Shown here: positions 36,459-45,681 of the stretch, piece after piece
Layout: every line of letters begins with the position of its first letter
Position numbering within the stretch: position 1 is the first letter of the stretch
Origin: an uncultured Ruminococcus sp.
GTDB taxonomy: Bacteria; Bacillota; Clostridia; Lachnospirales; Lachnospiraceae
DNA length: 64,000 nucleotides
Assembly: GCA_904377845.1 (NCBI GenBank)
Contig: CAJFGR010000006.1
Coordinates: 17,092-81,091 of the forward strand
Direction: 5' to 3'
Translations under genes and position numbers: made by a program
Notes under the pieces: model-generated
The model's database searches: none
Told to the model about the DNA's origin: nothing
The model's input: the letters and a program-made list of their open reading frames with translations, nothing else

Positions 36459-37391
36459 ATGTTTCGATATACATACAAACGCATACTGACAGGCATCCTC
36501 TCACTTTTTGTGCTTGTGACCGTGACATTTTTCCTTGTCCGGGTTATCCCCGGAAGCCCGTTCCAGCGCGGCGGGGTGTCCGAACAGGTAGTCGAGACGA
36601 TTGAACAGGAATACGGACTGAACGAGCTGATCCTGTCGCAGTATTTCTCCTATCTGGGAAATGTAGTGCAGGGAGATCTGGGCATCTCCTATCAGGATCC
36701 TGCCACACAGGTGTCGGACATCATAACGAGGGCATGGCCGGTCACGGCTTCTATCGGAATTACGGCACTGGCAGTATCAGTGATTCTGGGAACCGGGCTC
36801 GGTATATGGAGAGCTGTGTCAAAACGTCGATGGATCAGAGAAATTATCTCGGCAGGGGGGATGCTGGCAGCAGGAATTCCGAGTTTTGCGGCGGCGATTC
36901 TCCTGCTTTTAGTATTCAGCGTGAAGCTGAAATGGCTGCCGGCGTCCGGGCTTTTAAGTCCTGTCCACTATATTCTGCCGGTGACGGCACTGGCGCTCTA
37001 TCCGGCGGCGATGATCGCAAGACTGGTCGGAAATACACTGGACGGGGAACTTCAGAAAGATTATGTATTGTTTGCAAGGGCGAAAGGGCTGGGGAAAGGC
37101 CGGATTATTTTCACCCATGCCCTTAAGAACGCTTATCTTCCGGTTCTTAATTACATCGGACCTGCTTCTGCGTCTCTGCTCACCGGAAGCTTTGTTATTG
37201 AAAGTATTTTTACGATTCCGGGCCTGGGCCGGGAATTTGTAAGTTCCATTACCAATCGTGACTATACTCTGATTCTCGGTCTGACCATTTTTATGGGAGC
37301 CGTGGTGATCGTTGTTAATCTGATCACAGATCTGCTGTGCGCATGGCTGGATCCTCAGACACGCAGGGCATATCGGGAAGAGAGAACATAA
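36459..37391 (+). CDS. peptide/nickel-type ABC permease (DppB/OppB)
   Basis: 310 residues, six membrane helices. Family landmarks: RVIPGSPF near residue 28, the FARAKGLGKGRIIFTHALKN coupling loop and SFVIESIFTIPGLGREFV. First gene of an operon with DppC-like, fused ATPase and binding-protein genes. It imports oligopeptides, or nickel in some relatives. GAGGAGAG stands before the ATG. Confidence 0.92.
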   Translation: MFRYTYKRILTGILSLFVLVTVTFFLVRVIPGSPFQRGGVSEQVVETIEQEYGLNELILSQYFSYLGNVVQGDLGISYQDPATQVSDIITRAWPVTASIGITALAVSVILGTGLGIWRAVSKRRWIREIISAGGMLAAGIPSFAAAILLLLVFSVKLKWLPASGLLSPVHYILPVTALALYPAAMIARLVGNTLDGELQKDYVLFARAKGLGKGRIIFTHALKNAYLPVLNYIGPASASLLTGSFVIESIFTIPGLGREFVSSITNRDYTLILGLTIFMGAVVIVVNLITDLLCAWLDPQTRRAYREERT

Positions 37392-37435
37392 GACAACAGT
37401 GCAGCTCAGAATTGTATACGAAAGGAGGAGAAGCC

Positions 37436-38296
37436 ATGCTGCGGCGGATACGACAGCACTGGAAAAACTACATAGGTACGAGCCGCATGGCACTCATCGG
37501 ATGCATTATTCTGGGCATATGGATCGTGCTTGCAATTGCGGTGCCGCTGTTCGGACCGTGGTCTTTTTCCGAGCAGAATGCCGGGATACGAAATCAGACA
37601 AGTTCTTTGATGCACTGGTTCGGAACCGACCGTTTCGGGCGTGACCTGTTTACCCGTGTATGGTATGGAGCGGGAATCAGTCTGGCCGTCGGCATTATCA
37701 GCACGATTATAAACGGCATCATCGGAGTGCTCTACGGCGCGGTATCCGGTTATGCGGGAAAGCGCACGGATATGGTGCTCATGCGGATCGCGGATATCAT
37801 TTCTGCGATTCCGTCTATGCTGTATGTGATCCTGATTACTCTTGTCATGGGAGCAGGGGTCGGCAGCATGATACTGGGGCTGTGCATTGCCGGCTGGATC
37901 GGCATGGCGCGGATCGTCAGAGGAGAGATCATAAAACTCAAAGAGACGGAGTATGCCTACGCCGCACGGATGGAAGGCATAAAGCCTCTGCGCATCCTGC
38001 TCCGGCATCTCCTGCCCAACACAGCGGGGACAATTGTAGTCAATATGATCTTTCTTGTACCCCAGGCAATCTTTACCGAGGCTTTCTTAAGCTTTCTCGG
38101 AGTGGGGATCGCCGCACCGGCGGCCAGTCTGGGGACGATTATTCAGGAGGCAAGAAGCCAGATGATGCTCTATCCGTATCAGATGATATATCCGCTTATC
38201 GTGCTCTGTGTTATGCTTCTTGCTCTCAATATGGTAGGAACTGCAGTGGAACAGAGAGTGGGCAGGCATTCGGGAAAAGGAACAGATATCAAATGA
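37436..38296 (+). CDS. peptide/nickel-type ABC permease (DppC/OppC)
   Basis: 286 residues. It shows HWFGTDRFGRDLFTRVWYG, the DppC signature after helix 1, and the coupling loop AARMEGIKPLRILLRHLLPN. GGAGGAG lies before ATG 37436; the longer frame from 37337 overlaps the upstream gene without a ribosome site and is rejected. Its stop overlaps the ATPase start by 4 bases. Confidence 0.92.
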   Translation: MLRRIRQHWKNYIGTSRMALIGCIILGIWIVLAIAVPLFGPWSFSEQNAGIRNQTSSLMHWFGTDRFGRDLFTRVWYGAGISLAVGIISTIINGIIGVLYGAVSGYAGKRTDMVLMRIADIISAIPSMLYVILITLVMGAGVGSMILGLCIAGWIGMARIVRGEIIKLKETEYAYAARMEGIKPLRILLRHLLPNTAGTIVVNMIFLVPQAIFTEAFLSFLGVGIAAPAASLGTIIQEARSQMMLYPYQMIYPLIVLCVMLLALNMVGTAVEQRVGRHSGKGTDIK

Positions 38297-40134
38297 GTGT
38301 ACTGGATGTAAAAAATCTGAGCGTACAGTATCAGACGGAAAACGGCGCTTCAGAGATTATAAAAGACATCAGTTTCAAAGTGGAGAAAGGCGAGATTGCA
38401 GGGCTTGTAGGAGAGTCCGGCTCCGGAAAGAGCACGGCTATGCTGGCAGTAATGGGACTTCTGGGAGAACGTGCGGTGATCAGGTCTGATCAGATCACAG
38501 TCGGAGGAGAGAAACCTGTGCCGGGGAAAAACGTGGCTATGATCTTTCAGGACTCTTTAAGCTGTCTGAACCCGTCCGTCAAGATCGGACGGCAGATCAG
38601 GGAGACGGTGCGGGCGCGGCGGAAATGCAGCAGAAAAGAAGCGGCGGCACGTGCAGAAGAACTGCTGGATATGGTAGGAATCCGCAATCCTGCATTCAGG
38701 ATGGGACAGTATCCGTTTGAGTTGTCCGGCGGGATGCGGCAGAGAGTGGTGCTTGCCATAGCGCTGGCCTGTGAACCGGAGCTTATCATTGCAGATGAAC
38801 CGACCACAGCTCTTGACGCCCTCGTGCAGGCACAGATCCTGCTGCTCTTTAAGCGGATTGTCCGCGAGACGGAGACTTCTATGCTCCTTGTGAGCCACGA
38901 TATGGGTGTGACGGCCGCCATATGCAGCAGAGTGTATGTTTTGCACAGAGGCAGGATCGTGGAGCAGGGTACTTCGGAAGATATTTTTTATTCTCCCGCA
39001 GAGGAATATACGAAACGTCTTATAAATGACGCGCGGGGCGGCAGGCTGCCCGCAAGTGGGCGAAAAACTGCAGAAAATGCAGCCGGCGGTGCTATGGACG
39101 CAAACGCAGCAGATACTGTTTTCAGCATGGAGCACGTGACAAAGATCTTTGATGAGAGCGAGGGCATCCGTGATCTTTCGCTGGAGATACGAAAGGGAGA
39201 AATTTTTGCCCTTGTAGGCGAGAGCGGGAGCGGCAAGACGACCGTTGCAAGGATACTCACCGGAATACTGCGAGAAGACAGGGGAACGCTGTACTATCGC
39301 GGAACTCCGCTGAGCCGGGACAGACGTATGGATGCATTTGCCGGAAGAGTGCAGATGGTCTTTCAGGATCCGTATGCATCATTAAATCCCTGCCTCACCG
39401 TGCGCGAAGCGCTGGAGGAGGCGCTTGAAGCTGTTATGCACAGAGAAGGCGGAACAGCCCGCTACAAGTCGGAAAGGCGATCGGCGTGCCGCAGCCGGGA
39501 GAAAGCCCGGATGACGGAGAAGATCGACAGGATGCTTCAGCTTACCGGCCTTTCACCGGCAGACGCAGACCGTTATCCGCGGGATTTTTCCGGCGGCCAG
39601 CGGCAGCGCATCGGGATTGCCCGAGCCCTGATCGTGGAACCGGAGCTCCTTGTGTGTGACGAGGCTCTCTCATCGCTGGATGCGACCACACGGGAGCAGA
39701 TACTGGAACTGATCTTCCGGATCCAGAGAAAGATCGGATTTGCCTGTCTGTTTATTTCCCATGATATCCACGTGGTACGCAGAATCAGTGACCGGATCGG
39801 CGTCATGTACGGCGGTCATATCGTGGAGGCGGGAGCGACAAAGCAGATATGTTCTGATCCGTGGCATCCTTATACAAAACAGCTGATCGAGGCCGTGCCG
39901 GAACCCGATCCTCTCAGGGCGGCAAAGATCAAGGCTGCCCCGGCAAAGGACGGTACGGGATTTAATCAGTCCGGCTGCCCGTTCGCCGGCAGATGCGGCT
40001 ACGCTTTAGAGTGCTGCGGCCAAGTAATCCCCGAAAGCTATTCATTTGCGAGAAGGGAAGTATCCTGCTTCCTGTATTCGGACAGATACAGCGGCAGGAG
40101 AAGCAGCGATTACAGGATGACATCGCAGATTTAA
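38293..40134 (+). CDS. fused dual ABC ATPase (DppD-DppF) of the peptide/nickel importer
   Basis: 613 residues holding two complete ATPase halves. The first (about 1-255) has GESGSGKST, FELSGGMRQR and a DEPTTALD Walker B; the second (about 275-595) has GESGSGKTT, DFSGGQRQR and CDEALSSLDA, with the oligopeptide-specific C-terminal CPFAGRCGYALECC. In most bacteria these are two genes, dppD and dppF. The true start is ATG 38293, overlapping the DppC stop (ATGA); the frame is open much further upstream, but that part lies over the permease gene. Confidence 0.9.
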   Translation: MSVLDVKNLSVQYQTENGASEIIKDISFKVEKGEIAGLVGESGSGKSTAMLAVMGLLGERAVIRSDQITVGGEKPVPGKNVAMIFQDSLSCLNPSVKIGRQIRETVRARRKCSRKEAAARAEELLDMVGIRNPAFRMGQYPFELSGGMRQRVVLAIALACEPELIIADEPTTALDALVQAQILLLFKRIVRETETSMLLVSHDMGVTAAICSRVYVLHRGRIVEQGTSEDIFYSPAEEYTKRLINDARGGRLPASGRKTAENAAGGAMDANAADTVFSMEHVTKIFDESEGIRDLSLEIRKGEIFALVGESGSGKTTVARILTGILREDRGTLYYRGTPLSRDRRMDAFAGRVQMVFQDPYASLNPCLTVREALEEALEAVMHREGGTARYKSERRSACRSREKARMTEKIDRMLQLTGLSPADADRYPRDFSGGQRQRIGIARALIVEPELLVCDEALSSLDATTREQILELIFRIQRKIGFACLFISHDIHVVRRISDRIGVMYGGHIVEAGATKQICSDPWHPYTKQLIEAVPEPDPLRAAKIKAAPAKDGTGFNQSGCPFAGRCGYALECCGQVIPESYSFARREVSCFLYSDRYSGRRSSDYRMTSQI

Positions 40135-40202
40135 AGTAGTAGTTCAGTCATTGGACGGTACAGCGAATTGTTATGACATAGATAGAAACGAGGAGGCACG
40201 AT

Positions 40203-41819
40203 ATGAAGAAAAAACTGACAGCAGCATTACTTACACTGACTCTGCTCTGTACGGGCGCACTGAGCGGCTGTGTAACGGCAGACCCTTCAGCTGAGGCAGG
40301 AGAGAAAGGAATCACGGTAGCCATCAGCAGCGACACAGGAACAATGGATCCGGCAGGTTCCATCGCCCTGACTTATCTGGCCTATTCGGTAAGCGCTCTG
40401 GATGAGCTGCTCACGTATAATGAGAGCGGTGAGATTGAGTACCGGGCGGCGGAAAGCTACGAGGTGAATGATGATTCCACGGTCTGGACCTTTCATCTGA
40501 GAGAGGATGCGCTCTGGTCGGACGGTTCTCCTGTGACGTCTGCCGACTTTATGAATACCATCACGCGCGCGCTGGATCCTGCTTCCGGGAGCGGATATGC
40601 AAATTATCTGTTCCCCATTGAGAATGCGGAGGCGATCTATAACGGTGAGGCGGATATGGAATCCCTGGGCGTGGAGACGCCGGACGACTATACGATTGTA
40701 TTCCATCTGGCGGAACCGTGCGTCTATTTCCTTGATCTGCTGCGGCTCCCCGTCTATACGCCGTCCTGCTCGGAATATGCGGATTCTGTGGACAGCGGAT
40801 GGGACAGAGATCCGGAGACGAGTCTGTCTAACGGACCTTTCTGCCTGGCGGAATATGTGCCGGATCAGTATTTCGTTCTTGAGAAGAATGAAAACTACTG
40901 GAATGCGGATGCGGTGAATCTGGATACGATCACCTACCGTTTTTTTGATGATACCCAGTCCATGGCAAATGCATATGAGGCGGGAGAGGCAGACGTGGCG
41001 ACTTCTCTTTCTTCTACAGTAATGGAAGCGTATGAGGGAACAGACGACTTGTTTGTGACCGATCAGATCGCCACACGGTACATTTACATGAACCTGAATG
41101 TGGAGCCTTTAAATGACGTCCGGGTCAGAGAGGCAATCAATCTCGCCATCAACAGAGAGGAGCTCTGCCAGATCGTGGGAAGCGACACAGAGCCCACTTA
41201 CAATCTGGTGGCGAAATATATGAAAGATAAGAACACGGGAGAGTATTTTGTGGACGAGGCAGAGCAGCCTTTTGAGGAAGATGTGGAAAAAGCGCAGGAG
41301 CTGCTGGCGGAGGCAGGATATCCGAATGGGGAGGGATTCCCGGAGCTCACGTACAACTATCCCACACTGGAGATGGATTCCGATACAGCTCAGGTGATTC
41401 AAGAGCAGTTGAAGGAAAACCTGAACATCACGATCAATCTTGAAGCGCAGGAACTTCAGGCAAATTATTCCACGAGATATGCGGGTGACTTTGACCTGTG
41501 CCGCATGAACTGGACGGCGGACTTTGCAGATCCGTATACGTACCTGTCCATGCTGTTGTCCAACAGCACATATAACTGCAGCGGCATCAACGATCCGGAA
41601 TATGATTCCATTGTCGCGGCGTCTAATTCCGAGTCGGATCCGGCAAAACGATCGGAACTGCTTCATCAGGCGGAGCAGCTTGCAGTGGGAGAGCAGTTCT
41701 ACATCATCCCGCTGTTTGCCATGAAGAGTGTAAATCTTGTAAATCCGGATATTACCGGCATCCGGCAGATCCCGGCAAGCGGAGCCCTGGAGTACCGGTA
41801 TGCGGATATTGATATCTGA
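40203..41819 (+). CDS. peptide/nickel ABC importer substrate-binding lipoprotein (OppA/DppA family)
   Basis: 538 residues. Lipoprotein signal with lipobox LSGC near residue 23, then an SBP family 5 fold: GTMDPAGS, WTFHLREDALWSDGSPVTSADF (given in part), LSNGPFCLAEYVPDQ, and RVREAINLAINREEL. It is intact, unlike the sugar-binding protein gene earlier. It follows the ATPase gene by 68 bases with GAGGAGG. No histidine-rich nickel site was noticed, so peptides are the safer guess. Confidence 0.92.
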   Translation: MKKKLTAALLTLTLLCTGALSGCVTADPSAEAGEKGITVAISSDTGTMDPAGSIALTYLAYSVSALDELLTYNESGEIEYRAAESYEVNDDSTVWTFHLREDALWSDGSPVTSADFMNTITRALDPASGSGYANYLFPIENAEAIYNGEADMESLGVETPDDYTIVFHLAEPCVYFLDLLRLPVYTPSCSEYADSVDSGWDRDPETSLSNGPFCLAEYVPDQYFVLEKNENYWNADAVNLDTITYRFFDDTQSMANAYEAGEADVATSLSSTVMEAYEGTDDLFVTDQIATRYIYMNLNVEPLNDVRVREAINLAINREELCQIVGSDTEPTYNLVAKYMKDKNTGEYFVDEAEQPFEEDVEKAQELLAEAGYPNGEGFPELTYNYPTLEMDSDTAQVIQEQLKENLNITINLEAQELQANYSTRYAGDFDLCRMNWTADFADPYTYLSMLLSNSTYNCSGINDPEYDSIVAASNSESDPAKRSELLHQAEQLAVGEQFYIIPLFAMKSVNLVNPDITGIRQIPASGALEYRYADIDI

Positions 41820-41890
41820 GCAGGCCTTCAGCGGGAAACGCTGTATCGGATGACTGAACTTATTGCAGTAAAATGGTGGAGATAATGAGT

Positions 41891-42712
41891 ATGGATGACA
41901 AATCAATTGCAAATATGGCCGTACTTGCCGGAGAGATCATGCTGCGAAGCGGAGCAGAGACTTACCGGGTGGAGGATACGATCAAACATATCCTTGACAC
42001 TGCCGGCGGAGCCGGTGCCCCGGGAACAGGAATCGGCGGATCAGAGAGTGCCGGCGCGGTACGGACAGAGTCTCTTGTTATGCTGACAGGGATCATTGTT
42101 ACGATCGAAAGACCGGGACAGGAGGCAATAACTGTCATGCGCAGAGTGCACGACAGGGGAACCAATATGCACCGAATTGTGGAAGTAAATGAAATCTCAA
42201 GGAAATACTGCGCAGGAGATCTGTCGGCGGAGGAAACATGGGAGAGACTCGAAAATATAAAAGGCAGACAATACACGGTCTGGATGTATAATGTTGCTAC
42301 CGTGCTTGTGCCGGCCGGGTTTGCCCCGCTGTTTGGCGGCGGACTCCGGGAGATTTTTGCCGCCGGGGCTGTGGGAATCCTGCTGGCAGTTATCATGACA
42401 ATCGGCAAGAGAATGCGGATCAGCAGTTTTATCCTGAATATGATCTGTGCAGGCGGTGTCGCCGCGGCTGCGATGGTGCTCAAAGCGTGGTATCCGATCC
42501 TGAATATGGACACGGTGATCATCAGCGGTATTATGCCCCTCGTGCCGGGAGTGGCGATCACCAATGCGATACGGGATACTCTGCGGGGAGATTACATTTC
42601 CGGAGGAGCGCGGGCGCTGGAAGCTTTTGTGACAGCTGCGGCTGTGGCGATCGGAGCCGGCGTCGGGATCGCGGCGATGAATGTATTATGGCGGGGAGGT
42701 GGCCTGCTATGA
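41891..42712 (+). CDS. threonine/serine exporter N-domain protein (ThrE family, DUF1212)
   Basis: 273 residues. The cytosolic N-part has LAGEIMLRSGAETYRVEDTI and RVHDRGTNMHRIVEVNEISR, then about five membrane helices including SGIMPLVPGVAITNAIRD. ATG 41891 gives 9 bases to GGTGGAG, better than 41885. Its partner domain is the next gene, overlapping by 4 bases, so the exporter is split in two chains. Confidence 0.9.
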   Translation: MDDKSIANMAVLAGEIMLRSGAETYRVEDTIKHILDTAGGAGAPGTGIGGSESAGAVRTESLVMLTGIIVTIERPGQEAITVMRRVHDRGTNMHRIVEVNEISRKYCAGDLSAEETWERLENIKGRQYTVWMYNVATVLVPAGFAPLFGGGLREIFAAGAVGILLAVIMTIGKRMRISSFILNMICAGGVAAAAMVLKAWYPILNMDTVIISGIMPLVPGVAITNAIRDTLRGDYISGGARALEAFVTAAAVAIGAGVGIAAMNVLWRGGGLL

Positions 42713-43179
42713 TAGAACTTTTTCTTGTGACGGCAGGATGCTTTATTGCGGTCATGGGATTTGCATTGCTTGTGGAGACTCCGAAGAAATATATTCTGCA
42801 GGCGGGAATCGCGGGCGCAGGCGGAGGATGGGGCTATTTTTTCAGCATACAGCGGGGAATGGACGTGGTGGCAGCCAGTTTTCTTTCAGCCCTTGTAATT
42901 TCTCTGCTTGCGCATACATTTGCGAGGATTTTCAAAGCGCCGGTCACAGTATTTTTGATTGCAGGGATTCTGCCGACTGTACCCGGGGCGGGAATGTACC
43001 GGACCGTCTACTATATCATAACAGACAACAGAGCACAGTCCTCTTATTATCTGATGCAGACGCTGGAGATCGCGGGAGTGATCGCCCTTGCAATATTTAT
43101 CGTTGATTCCCTTTTCAGGATCCGTCTGCGGAAATACAGGAAACCGGCAGGAGAAAGTACAGGTGAGAGAAAGAGATGA
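42709..43179 (+). CDS. threonine/serine exporter C-domain protein (DUF3815/YjjB-like)
   Basis: 156 residues, about four or five membrane helices, with AGILPTVPGAGMYRTVYY matching the pore motif repeated in the partner protein. It overlaps both neighbours by 4 bases (ATGA), so exporter halves and the cobinamide kinase-like gene are translated as a coupled unit. The frame extends upstream to 42487, but that region is the end of the partner gene. Confidence 0.9.
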   Translation: MIELFLVTAGCFIAVMGFALLVETPKKYILQAGIAGAGGGWGYFFSIQRGMDVVAASFLSALVISLLAHTFARIFKAPVTVFLIAGILPTVPGAGMYRTVYYIITDNRAQSSYYLMQTLEIAGVIALAIFIVDSLFRIRLRKYRKPAGESTGERKR

Positions 43180-44213
43180 TGGAACTGGTCACAGGAGGCA
43201 GCGGCAGCGGAAAATCCGCCTATGCGGAGGCGGTAATCTGCGAAAAACACAGACTGCTGCGTGAGACAACAGAAAACGCTCCTCTTTACTATATAGCGGA
43301 TATGGTTCCCTATGGACGGGAGACAGAGAAGAAGATAGAAGCCCATCGGAAAATGCGCTCAGGCAAAGGCTTTGCGACCCTTGAGTGGTACGTGGATCTG
43401 CCGGGAAAACTTTCGGATCCGGATTCGCCCATCCGGGGAGACGCCTGCGTCCTGCTGGAGTGTATATCCAATCTTACGGCCAATGAAATGTACGAACCAG
43501 GGGGCGCGGAAAACACAGGACAAGATACGGTGGAGAGTGTCATAAAAGGCGTGCGGATGTTAAAAGAACGCTGCGCACATCTTGTTGTGGTGACGAACGA
43601 TGTGTTCCGGGAATCCGTGCCTGATTCGGAAGAGATGACGGTATACAAAGACAATCTGGGGACGATCAGCCGTGCTCTGGCTGAGATGGCGGACCGGGTG
43701 ACAGAAGTGGTGTTCGGGGTGCCGGTCTGCATAAAACCTGATTCATATAAGGCGGCCGGAATCCGGGAACAGCTGAACGGTATCGGTGCGGCGGAAGACA
43801 AATCGGAAGAAATCTCGGAAGAGAAAGGACGGCACGGGATGAAATTTATAACAGGCGGCGCATATCAGGGGAAATATGAATATGCAAAAAAATTGTATCC
43901 GGATGCAGAATGGGCGGACGGAGCCGGATGCTCTCTCCAGGAGCTTCTGTCCTGCGGGGGAGTCGATCACTTTCACCTCTTTGTGAGAAGATGGCTTCAG
44001 GAGGAAAAGGCACCGAAGAAGCTGACGGAAGCGATCCTTGATAAAAACAGAGACCTCATTATCGTGTGTGATGAGATCGGATGCGGACTTGTGCCGGTGG
44101 ACGCTTTTGAGAGAGAGTACAGAGAATCCGTCGGGCGCATCTGTACTGAACTTGCAAAAAATGCGGATGAAGTGTACCGTGTAACGTGCGGCATCGGCAA
44201 TAGAATCAGATAG
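43176..44213 (+). CDS. cobU: tandem CobU-like protein (adenosylcobinamide kinase/guanylyltransferase fused to a second CobU-like domain)
   Basis: 345 residues. The N-half (about 1-200) is a full CobU: Walker A GGSGSGKSAYAE, the HRKMRSGKG site of guanylylation, LLECISNLTANEM, and VVVTNDVFRESVP. The C-half (about 220-345) starts a second time with MKFITGGAYQGKYEYAK and ends with IIVCDEIGCGLVPVDAF and EYRESVGRICTELAKNADEV, but lacks the middle with the guanylylated His. CobU activates cobinamide during B12 assembly or salvage. The second copy has lost part of the Walker lysine context (GAYQGKYE) and may be structural. Coupled to the exporter gene upstream. Confidence 0.85.
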   Translation: MMELVTGGSGSGKSAYAEAVICEKHRLLRETTENAPLYYIADMVPYGRETEKKIEAHRKMRSGKGFATLEWYVDLPGKLSDPDSPIRGDACVLLECISNLTANEMYEPGGAENTGQDTVESVIKGVRMLKERCAHLVVVTNDVFRESVPDSEEMTVYKDNLGTISRALAEMADRVTEVVFGVPVCIKPDSYKAAGIREQLNGIGAAEDKSEEISEEKGRHGMKFITGGAYQGKYEYAKKLYPDAEWADGAGCSLQELLSCGGVDHFHLFVRRWLQEEKAPKKLTEAILDKNRDLIIVCDEIGCGLVPVDAFEREYRESVGRICTELAKNADEVYRVTCGIGNRIR

Positions 44214-44238
44214 AATGGGCAGAGAAAGGAGTCAGGAT

Positions 44239-44907
44239 ATGCTGAATGAACTGGAGCAGGTACTTCCTGCTGATATTGAAAAGAGAAGTTTTGAGATCAT
44301 CACAGAAGAACTGGGAGACAAAGAACTGATCCCGGGGACAGAGCCTGTTGTAAAGCGATGTATCCATACAAGCGCGGATTTCGACTATGCGGATAATCTT
44401 GTGTTTTCCGACAACGTGGCAGAACGGGCGCTCAGTGCGATCCAAAATGGCGCATCTATTGTAACAGATACTCAGATGGCGAAAGCCGGGATCAATAAGA
44501 AGCGGCTGGCACAGTACGGCGGAGAAGTCTACTGCTTTATGTCTGATGAGGACGTGGCGCAGGCGGCAAAGGAGAACGGCACGACCCGGGCAGCGGCGTG
44601 TATGGACAAGGCGGCATCCCTGTATCGGGACGGAAGAATCAGAAAGCAGAACGGGGAACAGGAAAGCGGGCTGATCTTTGCTATTGGAAACGCGCCTACC
44701 GCACTCGTGCGTCTCTATGAACTGATCAATGAAGGGAAACTCAAACCCGAGCTGATCATCGCGGCGCCGGTAGGATTTGTCAATGTGGTACAGTCGAAAG
44801 AACTGATCCTGACGCTGAAAGATATACCCTATATTGTGGCGAGAGGACGAAAAGGCGGAAGCAATATTGCGGCGTGCATCTGTAATTCGCTGCTGTATAT
44901 GCTATGA
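44239..44907 (+). CDS. cbiC: precorrin-8X / cobalt-precorrin-8 methylmutase
   Basis: 222 residues. Catalytic His43 in CIHTSADFDY, followed by NGASIVTDTQMAKAGI and AIGNAPTALVRLYEL, all family hallmarks. It moves the C-11 methyl group to C-12 to give (cobalt-)hydrogenobyrinate in B12 synthesis. ATG 44239 has AAAGGAG 7 bases upstream; 44215 does not. It follows the CobU gene by 25 bases. The other cbi genes are not in this window. Confidence 0.93.
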   Translation: MLNELEQVLPADIEKRSFEIITEELGDKELIPGTEPVVKRCIHTSADFDYADNLVFSDNVAERALSAIQNGASIVTDTQMAKAGINKKRLAQYGGEVYCFMSDEDVAQAAKENGTTRAAACMDKAASLYRDGRIRKQNGEQESGLIFAIGNAPTALVRLYELINEGKLKPELIIAAPVGFVNVVQSKELILTLKDIPYIVARGRKGGSNIAACICNSLLYML

Positions 44908-44973
44908 TTTTGAACTCTGCAGGCCGAATCCCCGGAATGTGCCGGCATGGCTGATTTGAATGGAGTGTATAAG

Positions 44974-45426
44974 ATGGACAGACCTTATTTCCCGATGTTT
45001 ATAGACCTTACGGATAAAAAGATACTGGTGGCGGGCGGCGGAACGATCGCCCTGCGCCGTGTCAGGACGCTGCTTAAGTTCGGGGCGGATATTCATGTGA
45101 TCGCGCCGGAATTCTGCGAAGAACTGTCACAGATGGAAAAAGAAGGAAAGATCACGGCAGAACACAGAGAATACCGCACCGGGGATATCGACGGCGCGCA
45201 GATCGTTCTGGCGGCTACGGATGATCATGAGGTGAACCGGCAGATATGGAAAGAGTGCCGGGCTGCCGGTGTTTTAGTAAATGTGGCGGATGATAAAAAA
45301 CTGTGCGATTTCTATTTCCCTTCGGTGGTGCTGACGGATGAAGCAGTCATCGGGATCAACTGCGGGGGCATGGATCATGCAAAAGTGAAAGAGACGCGGA
45401 TCAAGATAGAGAAGGCGGTCAGATAG
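44974..45426 (+). CDS. precorrin-2 dehydrogenase / sirohydrochlorin ferrochelatase (Met8/CysG-N type)
   Basis: 150 residues. An N-terminal NAD-binding fold (ILVAGGGTIALRRVRTLLKF) and VLAATDDHEVNRQIWKEC and VNVADDKKLCDFYFPSVV are family marks. It oxidises precorrin-2 to sirohydrochlorin, a branch point to siroheme and B12. Shorter than CysG, it has little of the ferrochelatase/dimerisation C-terminus, as in many Clostridia. ATG 44974 has GGAG 10 bases upstream. A very long hairpin follows the stop by 6 bases. Confidence 0.88.
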   Translation: MDRPYFPMFIDLTDKKILVAGGGTIALRRVRTLLKFGADIHVIAPEFCEELSQMEKEGKITAEHREYRTGDIDGAQIVLAATDDHEVNRQIWKECRAAGVLVNVADDKKLCDFYFPSVVLTDEAVIGINCGGMDHAKVKETRIKIEKAVR

Positions 45427-45432
45427 AGATTC

Positions 45433-45518
45433 CACCAGTTCAGCCATCTATCTGTCAGAATCCGGATCTTTATGCGAGCATAAATCCGAACTCTGCCAGA
45501 TAGATGGCTGAACTGGTG
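45433..45518. repeat. long hairpin (86 bases, 22 bp perfect at the base)
   Basis: Left arm 45433-45475 and right arm 45478-45518 are inverted copies: the outer 22 bp are perfect (CACCAGTTCAGCC start, GGCTGAACTGGTG end), the inner part has a few mismatches, and the tip TTTATGC-GA-GCATAAA pairs again. There is no U-run and no clear target-site duplication. It may be a MITE-like element, a processing stem or an unusual terminator. Confidence 0.8.
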
Positions 45519-45537
45519 CATAAATATAAATAAATGA

Positions 45538-45566
45538 TTGCCAAAACTTTATATTTTGTTTATAAT
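45538..45566 (+). promoter_or_regulatory. promoter of the symporter gene
   Basis: TTGCCA (45538-45543), 17-base spacer, TATAAT (45561-45566). The leader to the ATG at 45682 is about 110 bases long. Confidence 0.75.
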
Positions 45567-45681
45567 TAGTCCCATATTGTGTCTTGGGATACTTCTGACC
45601 CCGTTGTGACAGCATGGTTTACGAGGCACAGAGAAAAAGATGCCGGATCTCCGGTATCGTATACAGAAAGGACAATATGGA

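Noticed and set aside
37660-38292. Upstream extension of the fused ATPase frame
   Set aside because: It lies over the DppC permease in another frame, is rich in Arg/Ser/His and has no domain; ATG 38293 with the ATGA overlap is the real start.
45433-45518. CRISPR repeat or cobalamin riboswitch
   Set aside because: It is a single inverted repeat without spaced copies and has no recognisable riboswitch core; it also follows the B12/siroheme genes.
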